DNA of 64,000 bases from Reticulitermes lucifugus (GCA_026260175.1 JAKCWW010000650.1:13568-77567); one strand, 5' to 3'; numbered from the stretch's first letter, positions 52,044 through 63,861 are shown. The notes: generated by a model not told the origin, from the sequence alone. Numbers and translations are program-made.

Positions 52044-52266
52044 GTAAAGTTCACCCTATAACCTGCTATAAAGGCACAGAGGAGGAGTAGAGGTATACCT
52101 CTACCCTTTCTTTAACCTCGGCGCTAGATTGGGGTGGGTGGTTAACGCCACACCCGGGCCACAGAGCCGGTCTGGACGGCACGGAAAACCTCGTCCCCTC
52201 CGGGATTCGATCCCCGCACCGCCCAGCCCGTAGCGAGTTGCTATACCGAATCCGCTATCCCAGCAC
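52044..52266 (-). repeat. tRNA-derived SINE, family 1, near full length
   Basis: Read on the minus strand: gggatagcggattcggtata, B-box gggatcgaatcccg, then ccacccaccccaatctagcg, tatacctctactcctcctct and agggtgaacttta. It is the most complete copy of this family here and serves as the reference for the others. Confidence 0.92.
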
Positions 52267-52589
52267 ACAGTGCTGTCTCAGTAAACAAAATAGTAATATA
52301 AATCATCAACACCACGCCAAAACAATAAGTAATTTTAAGATACAATACAGATTACAATTTAGTGACTTGTAATGGCAGGTAATTTTGAATATGTGTGTTC
52401 TGCTGGTGGACTCTTGGCCCTGAGTCTGGCTATTCTGTCTGTCACTTTCTTCCACATGTTTTCAGTTAATTACTCAGTAATCACCCTGTTTGACTCTATA
52501 TCACCTTAGCGTTATAAAATAAATAAAATACAATGGCCAGTGAACTCCAGGAAGACGGCTGCAAGGACCATTACTTGTTTACATGCGCT

Positions 52590-53041
52590 TGGCTTCGAGC
52601 GCAATATCTCACGCCAAATGGGAAGCGGCAAAAGTAAAATTAAGCTCCGGAAACTGGCGACGTCAGTCCGCGCGCGACAGACGCCGGCGTCGGCACGTTC
52701 ACTTCGTCGTGTATTTCCCAAGCACAAAAGTTTAATCCTAGGTGTCTTACGTTAACGACGCTGATATTTTGCGTGTTTCTTGTACACTGCACATTTCTCA
52801 CGCTGTGTGTATGTTGTAGACTAGGTCTGTTTCTTCACCATTAGCGAGATAGGTTCGTGGTAAGCCCTACAGGATTTTCGCGTGTTTCCTGTAGGTTATG
52901 GAGAATTATAGCGTGTTTATTTCACATGCTGCAACATTTTAGTGGACTAAGTATTTGGCCGCCGTGTTTTCAGTAAACTTCTTGGTTCCCTGTGATCTGT
53001 GATTCTTGAACATTTTCCCTGCTTTTACATTTTCCATAACA
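52590..53041 (+). promoter_or_regulatory. Probable CG-rich promoter and 5' UTR of the gene starting at 53042
   Basis: CG dinucleotides are dense at about 52600-52700 (ggcgacgtcagtccgcgcgc), unlike the AT-rich surroundings, and the segment lies just upstream of a convincing first exon. Open frames on both strands here follow from base composition. Confidence 0.4.
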
Positions 53042-53124
53042 ATGCCCTATCATTACTCCTACTTCTACAGCAAGGCCATCGCCGACGAAGACGGCAATGT
53101 ATGTAGCTACAAGTTCCGCAAGGG
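53042..53124 (+). CDS. Putative first coding exon of an unidentified gene
   Basis: The frame starts MPYHYSYFYSKAIADEDGN and continues VCSYKFRK, ending at a strong donor GTGAGT at 53125. A second donor GTATGT at 53098 could end the exon after DEDGN. Codon choice is more GC-rich than nearby DNA and a CG-rich segment lies upstream. No following exon was recognised, so the gene probably continues off the window or has a long first intron. I do not recognise the family; the Tyr-rich start is its only notable trait. Confidence 0.4.
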
Positions 53125-54447
53125 GTGAGTTTCTTAGCTTCATGATCTACTGGCAGCACTGTGGGTCGTTCGGTGTTTCTTGTACCCGTCGTCACTTGTC
53201 TACAGAAAATAGAAATCTGTTCGAAACAGCGCCAATTGAATGTTATGAAGAAATGAGTGTGAAGAGAAAAGTAAAATTTAAATATACCATTTACTTCTTT
53301 AAAAATATATGTACTGGAGTGTAAATTTTATATGTTCTTCTTACGCAGTGTGTGAAGGAATGCATCGGTTGGTCCGCATGTTTCAATTCCAAAACCACTT
53401 TTTGGAATTTGATGAAGTTTTGTGGGCAATTTGCACGAAAATGTGTCAGTGAATCTGATTTTGGCCAGTGCTGGTCAAACATACCGTACTGTAATTACTT
53501 GGTAACCAATATCCTCTTACTTTCCCTGTACAACGACCTGATTAAAGTAAGTCATACAGGCTGCGTAATATGTAGGGCTGTATGCATCTGTTGGGCAGAG
53601 GGGACCCTTCAAAGGAAGTTACTGTTGTCCTTCAAAAAAGCATATATTTTGTACAGTGCATTTTGTGTGTCAAATAGGACAGTGGACAGCCACTGTAATG
53701 AGTTTCTAAGAAGAAAAATTAAAAACGAAGCGCTCTGAATGCTATTCCACTCACTTAAACGTAATATTACGTTGTGAACAAGACGCCAGTGACATACATA
53801 TCGTCGCGAAGGACAGAACTCGGATATTATGTCAGTGATTTGTCAACCGGTGGTACGCGAACCATTGATGGCACGCCGACGGTCATTTGGTGGGACGGGA
53901 AGTAATTTGGGAATTATACTTTTTTCATAATTAAATTTTAAATATGTTAATCTTATTGCTAAAATTGTTTAAATGGAATTTAAATAAAAATAAATACGTT
54001 TATAAAGTGCTGATAAAGTTAAACTAGAAAAGCAGGAATATTGTCAGTGCCTGGTGGTGCGCGAACATTTTATTCGTGATATTGGTAAGCGATGAAAAGC
54101 AGATTTAAAAGCACTGGATTATGTGTAGAGGAGACAGAAGTTGGCTACCGCATGAGTTAGATGTCACATTTGTTATATATCCGTTACTAGACGTCAGCAG
54201 GTCTCTGTACTTGGGATAGGTCTATAATTCACAACTTTATATATCATGAGTAACAGAAAATTTCTTACTTGTTCGGCTAGAAATTGTAATATAATATTTC
54301 TGAGGTGTGGTGTATGCTGTGATTTGATAGCTGCATGTAACAGTAAAAATATCCGATCACCTACAAGTAGCATAAGTATAAAATCTGTTTTCAACACACG
54401 TTCAATTATGTCTAACTGCAAACGTGCATAATACACTATATTTTTCG

Positions 54448-54705
54448 CAGCCGGGTAGCGTTTCGGTATAGTAACTAGGATACATCCTGACGATCAGAGG
54501 TTGCATTGCTGGCAGGAGTAATAAATGTTTCCCTTCTGCAAAACGCCCGCCCACCCAACCTTCTATTCACTGGGTATTAGGGGTTCTTTCTCTGGGTTTA
54601 AGGCGGCCAGGGCCTGAGGATGACCACTCACCTCCATCTACCGCCGAGGTTAGGAACGAGTGGAGCTATACCTCTAAGCCTCCTACACACTTGCATGGCG
54701 TGCAA
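54448..54705 (+). repeat. tRNA-derived SINE, family 1, diverged
   Basis: The head is gggtagcgtttcggtatagt; the body has ccactcacctccatctaccg and gagtggagctatacctctaa. It is more diverged than the 52044 copy and closer to the one at 6211. Confidence 0.82.
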
Positions 54706-55670
54706 ACGGAAATACAGCACTGTAACTTATTATCCAGAACGGCTCCATGGAGTTAGTTGTCACGAGTGGTGTGAGCAATGCTAATTGCGCAGCTGTAAGA
54801 TAGTGAGTAATCATAAATAAAGATGCCTTAATATGGTGTCTGAATAAGCCTGTAGGATAGATTACTGACCCACGCAAAGACACAGTATCCTACAGAATGT
54901 TACGTAAATGCTAAATTCAATACTACCCGCAAATAATTCCGAAGAGTCCAAAACAATTGCTCTGGAATTTCGGAAGGTCGGGACGGTTAATGCGGGTGTC
55001 GGTTGATCGAAAGGCCGGTGACAGAAGGTTCACTGTTCTTATATTACGGCCATTCAGAACACACTGTGGCCAGCACGATTAGCATTTCAGTAATATCCAA
55101 CCAACTGCATGTGGCTGGCTGCGTGGTTTTTACAGACACGAACACCACAGGCACACAGTCCGGCGGTATGAAACCTGAGTCACTTCATTAGCAACGCAGC
55201 AGTAAGAACAACAAGTGACGGGAAGACCAATTGTTTGGCCTGTTTTACACATTTTAGAATGTTATCTTAGAATTAGGGCTGTATTTTTAATGTGAAGAAG
55301 CTAAGCAACTTAATCCATGAGCATAATGATGTATCGATTTTATAGATTCGAATGGTGAGACACTGCAATCGGAGAGAATGTGAGTGGCTGCAGTAGTAGG
55401 GGTATCCGGAGCCTCTGTGACAGATCATGAAGCTTTACGATTGAGAACTTCTTCATTCTATTGTATATGGTTGTAAAACCCAATCTTAATCTGAAGGAAC
55501 CGATATGAAAAAAGTCCCAGGGAAATATATACATATTGAGACGTAGGGGATGAAGCATAGCATGAAAAAACTACCTTACGAGAAATGTCTTGAAGATTTT
55601 ACGGCGACAGAATTCGGCAAAACCGTCTCTAGTTAACAGCAACGTCAGGTGGTTCAAATAAATCTAGGTA

Positions 55671-56010
55671 ACAGAGACCGACTCCGACTCCATCATCAGG
55701 GTTCTGACACAGGAACAAAATTAAATCACTAAGATAAAACCAACTACAATCCATCTCACACAACTTATATTTATATAGGCACAAAACAGCTGTTTTGTGC
55801 CTATATAAATATAAGTTTTCCATGGCGGACTGTAGTTGGGTATTATCTTAGGGTTTGAAACACAGCGGGATGAATCATCTTAAGATAAAATGAAATCAAT
55901 AAAATCTTCTCAGGCTTACAGACGTGTCAAATCGTTCAGAATCGACGCGTCACAGACCGACTCCGTCTCCATCGGCAGAGTTCTGATGCAGAAACGAAAT
56001 GAAATTTAAA
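55671..56010 (-). repeat. Pair of related motifs around a long palindrome
   Basis: Two similar blocks, 55671-55724 and about 55947-55999, share accgactcc, ctccatc and gttctga. On the minus strand the first reads CTGATGAT, then ggagtc...gtctc, the hammerhead-like layout seen in the foldback elements but with a decayed final block. Between them is a palindrome at 55764-55815. The whole may be a further relative of that family. Confidence 0.35.
55764..55815. repeat. Perfect 52-bp palindrome
   Basis: The left half cttatatttatataggcaca continues to aaacag and is followed by its exact reverse complement, with no spacer. Imperfect symmetry extends outwards: ccaactacaatcc on the left and ggactgtagttgg on the right. 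Confidence 0.95.
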
Positions 56011-56264
56011 AACCTCCGCCTGACACGGCTGCCAGTTCGAGAAGATTGTGTTGCACGTAAAGAGAAATTTGGCCATTTATGTAACAATTTTTTGTTGTGT
56101 TGAAGGGCCCCCCCTCGCCTGGGAGATGGACAGCCCAATACAGTCTTCACGCGGGGCTCCTACAGGTTGCTGTCGCGGCTCCTCGAAGGAGGCTCTTTAG
56201 ACTTAGGCGACGCGTATCACCCTGCACACGCCATTTTCAGAGTGAGTACACAGCAATTATGCTT

Positions 56265-56315
56265 GATTGCTTTCTTGTTTGTTTGTTTGTTTGTCTGTCT
56301 GTTTGTCTGTCTCTT
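56265..56315. repeat. (GTTT/GTCT)n microsatellite
   Basis: Repeated gttt units followed by gtct units in otherwise unassigned DNA. Confidence 0.85.
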
Positions 56316-57383
56316 CAGCCAAGAACGTGTTTAAAATTAGAAGTTTTAACCTAGCGAGGACGGAGTTCATGAGATCGAATGAATTTCACAACCGACACCG
56401 CAACTTTTATAACATATTTAAACTTAAAATTCTTCATAAACTGACTTGTGGAAGACGAGTGAAGTTTCATTGTTTCTTGACAATCATAGTTTAACCAGCG
56501 TCTGTTGTCGTCCCTTTAGTTTTGTTTTTTCCTCGGACGGATTAAGTTTCCCTATGTTTTAAATCTTCTTCTGTTACTGGGCCATGCAAGCTGTTTAGAG
56601 TCGTTACTTCTTTGACCACAACCAGAAGATTTTCTTATGCCTCGAATGATGATTTATAACTGAACTGTACCGCTTAAAATGCAGAAGAAATATAAATGGA
56701 GTTTTTTCTGCAGACACGCTGTTGTGAATAATGTCCTCTTTTTAAAGCGGGGCTGGAACATCTGCCTGTATATGCCGTGTCCTAGGAATGGCCCTAGCCG
56801 TAAGTTAAGACTAAATTGGAGGGGCTGCACGAGAGGTGCCGTGGGCCACGCCCGGTTCTCGGGTCTTAGGTGGATGACACACTTTTCAGCGGTCACATCT
56901 TACCCGTATCCAGATCCCTAAATAACTCGGGACACTACAGCTCAGATGTAAGCTGCAGCGGAGTAAAAACGCCAGCATCCTTGCGTACCATTCACGTTTT
57001 CAGCTTAAGTGTCACAAACTTTATTTGATCTCGAGGAAATGACTGCTTTTTAGGCGTTTTCGCGTAGTGGCGAAAAGTGCCTATTACATTCGTCATGTCC
57101 GTCCGCCTGTACGCATGTATCAGCGCGGCTCCCACCGGACGGATTTACGTGAAATTTGAAATTGAGCACTTTTATGAAAATCTATCGAGAAAATACAAAT
57201 TTGGTTAACATCTGATAAAAATATCGGGCTCTTTTTATGACGTCCTAAGCACGTTTTTTCTTTGTGGCTGACGACATTAAATTGTCATAAATGCTCTCCG
57301 AGACCAAGATGTATCAGGCTTTTAAAATACCCGAGGAGGTACAAATATTAGGCGAATGCATCACAATGTTACATTATATGTAC

Positions 57384-58230
57384 AATGCCTCTCTTTTTCA
57401 CACTGTTATCACCGTGCATTTCTAAGAATTAATACAAATAAATAAACCAACAAAATGCACTATATAGCTACTTTAATGTAGTATTTGTCTTTGTATCACC
57501 CTACACGTGTTTCGGACTCAAAGTCCATCTTCATGGGGTCTCAATACTATCAAAACTACGAAAGCAAGCGCAGTTTACATGTGCGTACATCGCTTGTATG
57601 TCAACTATTGTGGTATGGATGTCCAAATAAATTATAGAACATAACTGTAACTGTATTTAATTAAACCTATGTTGAGTTATGAGTTATGAAGTTCCCTGGT
57701 ACGGAAATACTGGCTTTCGTGGAATGTGATGCATGTTCTTAGGTTGTGTAAGGGTGTAATGTGGTGCTGTTTTGCACTATCTATCCATCGCTGAGGGTAT
57801 GCGGAGACTGGCCTTGACCCGACACTTGACTCAAGGCCAGTCTCCGCATACCCTCAGCGATGGATAGATATAGTGCAAAACAGCACCAAATTACACCCTT
57901 ACACAACCTAAGAACATGCATCACATTCCACGAAAGCCAGTATTTCCGTACCAGGGAACTTCATACCTCATAACTCAACATAGGTTTAATTATATACAGT
58001 TACAGTTATGTTCTATAATTTATTTGGACATCCATACCACAATAGTGTCATACAAGCGATGTACGCACATGTAAACTGCGCTTGCTTTCGTAGTTTTGAT
58101 AGTATTGAGACCCCATGAAGATGGACTTTGAGTCCGAAACACGTGTAGGGTGATACAAAGACAAATACTACATTAAAGTAGCTATATAGTGCATTTTGTT
58201 GGTTTATTTATTTGTATTAATGCCTCTCTT
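57384..58230. mobile_element. Foldback element C (Penelope-like?), near-perfect inverted repeat
   Basis: A 12-bp target duplication, aatgcctctctt, stands at 57384-57395 and 58219-58230. Arms 57429-57817 and 57831-58220 are near-identical reverse complements of about 390 bp with a 13-bp spacer. On the left only, a 33-bp tail (tttcacactgttatcaccgt and on) lies outside the arm. Hammerhead-like motifs are at 57501-57537 (minus) and 58113-58149 (plus): TGAAGAT, GGACT...AGTCC, GAAAC, acgtgt. The high arm identity implies a recent origin or ongoing arm conversion. Confidence 0.88.
58113..58149 (+). ncRNA. Hammerhead-ribozyme-like motif (element C, right arm)
   Basis: ATGAAGAT, a five-pair GGACT/AGTCC hairpin, GAAAC, then acgtgta. 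The ACAC/GUGU self-pairing after GAA followed by A matches a loopless stem III and the cleavage-site position of small hammerheads. Departures are one extra U after the first block and A in place of the leading C. Confidence 0.45.
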
Positions 58231-58962
58231 GTTAGACTTAGAAAATAAACCCCAAGACAAGACACGAAAACCGCAGAAACCTGGATACGTGCCTGGATTT
58301 CTGTACTTGTAACCAAATTATTAAATTACAGGATGGATAATGTGTGGTAAACAATGTAGATTTAAGATAAGTATAAGAGGTGTGTACTTCAGGAAACCTT
58401 AGCAGGCACATCCCTGAAAATATATACTTGTGACTCAATAAATATATTATTATTATTAATTGGCTTATTAATGTTTTTAGACTTATGTTGCCTTGTGGCA
58501 AAGCGCATGGAAACCGAAACGAAGCTTTCTTGGCCCGCATTCCACCATATCTGGCGATCTACATACGACACTGCATCAAGTGACAGATAATGTTGGACAC
58601 TTCTGAATATGACACAGAGGGAAATCGAATTGAACGCAGAAGTTTTGCGAAGCTGCAAGTGTCACGCGCAGGACTCAAATTCATATCAATATTCTGAAAT
58701 GTTCATATCGTCGCCGTGTTTGTCACAAGGCACCATTTATGCGTGTTTTTATAATTTTAATTACATGTGGAAGTGAAGCTCCACCACATTCTTCATGGCG
58801 ACGTGTAGTCAGGTTCGCTCTCCGAACGCTTTACCACTACTTACACTGTCCTTATTTCACAAGAAACTGGGCCGCTCGGTTACGATGAAAGCAAAAATTC
58901 TAATACCCCTGAAGGGGTGTTAGAATGTTAAACTTTATGTTTTAGGAAAAAATTATAAGAAT

Positions 58963-59635
58963 ATAAGAACGTGCTGACATGAGAAAGTATACACGAGCTT
59001 ATAAGGACGTGCTCACACGAGAAAAGTATCCACGAGCTTATAAGGACTTGCTCACACGAGAAAAGTATCCACGAGCTTATAAGGACGTGCTCACACGAGA
59101 AAAGTATCCACGAGCTTATAAGAACATGCTGACACGAGAAAAGAATCCACGAGCTTATAAGAACATGCTGGCATGGGAAAGGTATCCACGAGCTTACAAG
59201 GACGTGCTGACATGAGAAAAGTATCCACGAGCTTATAAGTACATGCTGACACGAGAAAAGAATCCACGAGCTTATAAGAACATGCTGACATGAGAAAGGC
59301 ATCCACGAGCTTATAAGGACGTGCTGACATGAGAAAGGTATCCACGAGCTTATAAGAACATGCTGACATGGGAAAGGTATCCACGAGCTTATAAGGACGT
59401 GCTGACATGAGAAAGGTATCCACGAGCTTACAAGGACGTGCTGACATGAGAAAAGTATCCACGAGCTTATAAGTACATGCTGACACGAGAAAAGAATCCA
59501 CGAGCTTATAAGAACATGCTGACATGAGAAAGGCATCCACGAGCTTATAAGGACGTGCTGACATGAGAAAGGTATCCACGAGCTTATAAGAACATGCTGA
59601 CATGGGAAAGGTATTCACGAACTTATCAGACAATG
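58963..59635. repeat. 39-bp minisatellite, about 17 units
   Basis: The unit is 39 bp, around cacgagcttataaggacgtg then ctgacatgagaaaggtatc. Because 39 is divisible by three, frames stay open on both strands (for example 13-residue repeats with PRAYKDVLTREK on plus and ISSWI..SCQHVL on minus), but this follows from the period. A block at 59219 recurs at 59453, 234 bp or six units later, so there is a higher-order repeat. The last unit is decayed. Confidence 0.95.
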
Positions 59636-60296
59636 CTGAAAGACGAAAATTTTTACGGCACTCGGAGAATTGTAGATGAAATGTTGATTCCTGTAGCACG
59701 GAATTCACACCGACTTAAATAAAGCAAAACAAACTTGAATATGTTCATTCCTAGCCTACCTGTGTTTCTGGAATCCTTTGTTCTCACGGTATCAGACACA
59801 ACTGGCCGTGAGATACCACCTTAGGCACTGATGACTATCCTATCTGGAACAGATACCGTGCTCGTTAGATACCATGAACGCTCTCTGCCTTAATCTAGAA
59901 ATGACGCTATTTGTGGGAAAAGATTAAAACAAAACAGGAAGAAAGCACGATTTCACAATGATCAAACGCGATCAAAATTTTTATACTGTCAAGCGAGAGC
60001 CGTACATTTCAAAGAGCATCTCTGTCTCCACCTTGATCATTCTCTGATGAGGCAGTTCTATCCCACCCGCAACAAATATGCAGAAATGTTTCGAAATTTG
60101 AGTACCTTCAAATGTAAATAATTTTTGTTCATGGCTCGACAGCCCTAGTGAACCTAGGCCTCCTCCTTGTTGAGGTTTCGAGATCACACTCAGACACACC
60201 ACACTCGGTATGACTCATCTGGACGAGTGAGTGATCGGCTCGTCTCAGAAATCTTTACCTGACAACACACAACATTCACAAGATGCAGATATCCAT

Positions 60297-60390
60297 GCCC
60301 CCGGCGGGATTCGAATCCGCAATCCCATGAAGCGAGCGGCCGCAGAGCCACACCTTAGACGACGCTGCCACCGGGATCGGCATACCCATA
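60297..60390 (-). repeat. tRNA-derived SINE head, family 4
   Basis: On the minus strand: ggtggcagcgtcgtctaagg (A-box-like) and gcggattcgaatcccgccgg (B-box). It looks like a tRNA at first sight, but the 5' half does not form a proper cloverleaf, so a tRNA-derived retroposon is preferred over a tRNA gene. Confidence 0.6.
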
Positions 60391-62201
60391 ACGTCAACGA
60401 TGAAGAGGCTTAGGGCCACTACTGTTGTCGAGCCATGAAAAAAATGGGTTATGGGAATATGGGTTAGTTTGAGGGGCTCAGAAAGGGGCCCAGCGATGGT
60501 CTTTTGTTTTTGAAATTATCGGTTAGTTTCCTACATCTAAAATTAATTTCTCTCAAACGTGCTTGTGAGTTACGTAGCAAATAATGTTTCATATTATTGA
60601 CGTACTTGGTTCGATACTTGGTTACTGGTTCGCTTCCCACCTTTTTCACCATTTATGAGCATACTCAATGAATGTTAAATGCTAACATCTGCAATCGATG
60701 CAGCATGAGTCATTATACTTTTTTATTATCATTAATTTGTTATCACATATCAAATTACTCTTATTTTCGGTATCTTAACGCGGTTGACCATCGGAGGAGG
60801 TTTAAAATCGGTCTGTCCAAATTTATGGCGGAAAACGGGTACTGATATGCTACTAAAACCAGCAAATTGTGTGCAGAAGTGAAAAACCAGTCGTGATTTG
60901 AATGCTTCCAACACTGAACTAAATATTTTAGACCGACATTTTCAAAGCCATTGCACAATATTTGCCACAGGTCCAGATTTTCGAAGGTATAGCTGGAAGT
61001 AACAAGAAGGTAAAGTCGTCTCTGATCTTATTTAGACGTACGCGTATGTGGAGTGGTGGTATAGTTCCACAGATTCTTATCCCCGGTAATATATTGAATG
61101 GCTAGATTTTCCCACCTGACAGATTGTTTGTCAGATTTCATGTTTGGTATTTCTACTAAAATTTGTTGACATGTTCTGGTTATGTTTAAAATCAGAGTCA
61201 CTCTGTTTTTTTTCAGACAAACGGAGAGGCATAAAGATTAATAGAATACATGTTTCGCAAATTCTTTGCAAAGGCGCCTAAAGAAAGTAAACTTATGCGA
61301 ACTGAAGACTAGTGGGTAGACGTATTGACTTCCTGTAGTCCTTCAACAACTGTTCAGATTCTAAAACACGTAGCCCAAAGTGCACTTGTCTCATTAACAC
61401 CTTAAGTGAAGCATTTACTCATGATGTCCGTCTACTCACGCTCCGAGGCCTACCGAGACTCTTAGGCAGTGAGTAATGGAGTTTCTTTCTCCAGAGGTAA
61501 AGCTGCCTCAGGGCAAAAATTAGACACATTTCATGAAACCCACAAACGTTTATGGTATATCGCCGTGATTGGTCTTTCTAACTGAGAGAGTGTTCGCTGT
61601 GAGGTACGAGCTGAGGACGAAGAAAACGTTGATGCTATGAACAAAACAATAAATTATGATCTATTTTAAACCTCGCCGTTTACGAGATAAGTATAAGAAA
61701 CACGACTGTGAATTTATTGTTAAGACGTGAAGAAAAATGATCCTGTGTGTTGTGTAAATCGTGGAAATGAACATTTCAAATACACATGTCTTCAATATAT
61801 TCTTGAAAATAGTCTCAAATTTCTGGGAACAATATCAAAGCAAAAGCGCCTGATATGTTATGCTCTGCAGATATTTCTGGATTTTTTTCTTATAATTTTT
61901 GCCGTTGGGTCAATTGTTTTAGTCCATGCGATGCAACTGAATAATCTCAAAGTAATTTCAATAAGAAGGTATTAAATATACTGACACAATTTTTTATTAT
62001 AATCTGCGTGGGTATGTGGGTATGATAATACAAGTAAGATGACGCAAATTGTTCTCGCGTTATCAGTGCTTGGATCTTAGACTGATCTCTTGTCTCATTA
62101 ATACTGTAAGGCCGTTTTCTCTTCTGTGGACTGGAGTAAAGCATTATGTTTTTTTTGACTGTGATGTTGCAAGACAAAGCAGTAATATTCGATTATCGAA
62201 A

Positions 62202-62230
62202 AGGCTGAGATCTGTGACAGATCTCAGCCT
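62202..62230. repeat. Perfect 13-bp hairpin, 3-base loop
   Basis: aggctgagatctg, loop tga, then cagatctcagcct. No gene is nearby, so no role can be given. Confidence 0.9.
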
Positions 62231-62355
62231 ACTCTCATAAAACAATTGAAATTTGTAAGTTTTTGTGTGGTGCATTTGTGGTCTCCGTTATCCTGGGACG
62301 TGGCGCCGCGTTACATCCCAGAAGAACGGATACCTCAATTGAGCCTTTCTTGTGT

Positions 62356-62460
62356 AATCATACAAATTAAAAACCAACAAAGTACATAATTACTGGGAAA
62401 ACATTTTTAATATGTCTCCGACGTATTTCGGCCCATTCGGGTTATTTTCAAGGAGTCAAA
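62356..62460. mobile_element. Fragment related to the foldback family
   Basis: The start catacaaattaaaaaccaac then aaagtac resembles the arm tip of element C (aatacaaataaataaaccaa). The minus-strand motif at 62416-62454 (TTGAAAAT, CCC...GGG, CGAAATACGT) is a decayed hammerhead-like layout. At 62311 the text acatcccagaagaacgg recurs from 24357. No inverted partner was found. Confidence 0.45.
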
Positions 62461-63861
62461 CAACATGTCTTATCGAAGATTTACAGAGCATAAAATAGAA
62501 TTTATTTGATAAATATAATAAATTACCGAAGGTTTGACAAAAAGAGTGTGTATTGCTTATTTCGATGAAAATTCTTCACTCCAAGAAAATATTGCAGTAG
62601 AGTGTATTAAAAATTATTTTAAAACGTTTTGATGCTTTGTCAGTAACCTGTTGTGGTATGCATATATACATATATGGACAGGATAAAAGGTGGACATAAT
62701 TCATTATTCAAATATCATACATTACATTCATAATATGGATATTGCTTTCAAATAGTCAAATGTTATTTTTAATCATTGAAGTATATACAGTATTAAATAA
62801 GGGATTTGTATGGTTGCTATATGAAACCGCACTGAAACCCAGTGCGTGTCCAAATAAACCTGAATTACTAACTATAAACTTGTGGGTGAAGTAAAGCAAC
62901 TCTAGCACAGACTGAGTAGTTGATAGTGCTTGATCTCGGCACGAAATTTTTCTGCACTTTCACAACAGCCCGCCACTGGGTTCATTCTTGAAATACGTGA
63001 AGCCAGTTTGTATACGAACTTAAATTCTGTTTATTTTGGAGGTGGTTTCATTTTTCCTTTTACATCAAAATTTTCATCTCTTAATGGAGCTCTTCCTGCG
63101 AGGTTCCCGGACACGTTTTTTAATTCATGTATGTTATTTATACTATTTATTGTATTTCTTTCAATTTATTAATCTTATTTTACTGCTTCTTTCTCAAATA
63201 TTAAACTAGTTATTCTAATTTGTACGTACAGGCTTCGCGAAAGTAGTACACACTTTGTCAAGACATTTTATTAAATATTCAGAAATTTGAAGGAAATGTG
63301 GCACGTTCCAAGGACCGCTACATTTATAATGTTTTTGGAGATTTCTTCTTTCAGGTTTAGACGTTTCAAACTCTTGCGCGTGGTCTACAGCTTCAGTTCA
63401 GCTGCTGACAGGACTGTTGGTAATAGTGTTACATGTTCCGTATGCCACTGCTTTTAAATGCCATATATTAAATTTTATGCAATTTCAAATTTTATTGCTA
63501 TACACAATTTCGATATTATCATTAGTAATGATAGCTATATAAATTACATAGACTGTGTAATTTTGTATTGTCAACTAGTGTAATATCAGTTCTATTATGC
63601 AGTATTTCTTTACCAGTTATCAATATTGTATAACAATAAATGTTGTACCTGTTATCCTCTGTAACAATTTATGCTTTTACTTATGGCATGGGACTGAAAT
63701 TCTTATGAAGTTGTTCCTCAGCAAGATTTTCTGGCGACTCTCTTCACCAATATCATAATTATAACATTTTTTATAACGTTGACGCCAAAATTTAAAAAAG
63801 ACGTATGACTATTACGCCATAAGTTTCCTTATCCGAGACACATATGCTTTACGTGCCTGTT

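Larger units (their letters stand above)
59700..63861. other. Gene-poor interval
   Basis: Apart from the small items listed separately (SINE head at 60297, hairpin at 62202, repeat fragment at 62356) I see no gene. The open frames are short, lack splice context and match nothing I know. Confidence 0.5.

Noticed and set aside
52512-52755. Overlapping open frames on both strands
   Set aside because: Both are explained by the CG-rich, stop-poor composition of a probable promoter segment.
58963-59635. CRISPR-like array
   Set aside because: Units are directly adjacent with no unique spacers, and the genome is eukaryotic.
59091-59708. A 205-codon minus-strand open frame with 13-residue repeats
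   Set aside because: It is a by-product of a 39-bp tandem repeat whose period is divisible by three; another minus frame is also open and the repeats are simple.
60297-60390. tRNA gene on the minus strand
   Set aside because: A- and B-box-like text is present, but the acceptor and D-arm pairing is poor, so a tRNA-derived SINE is more likely.
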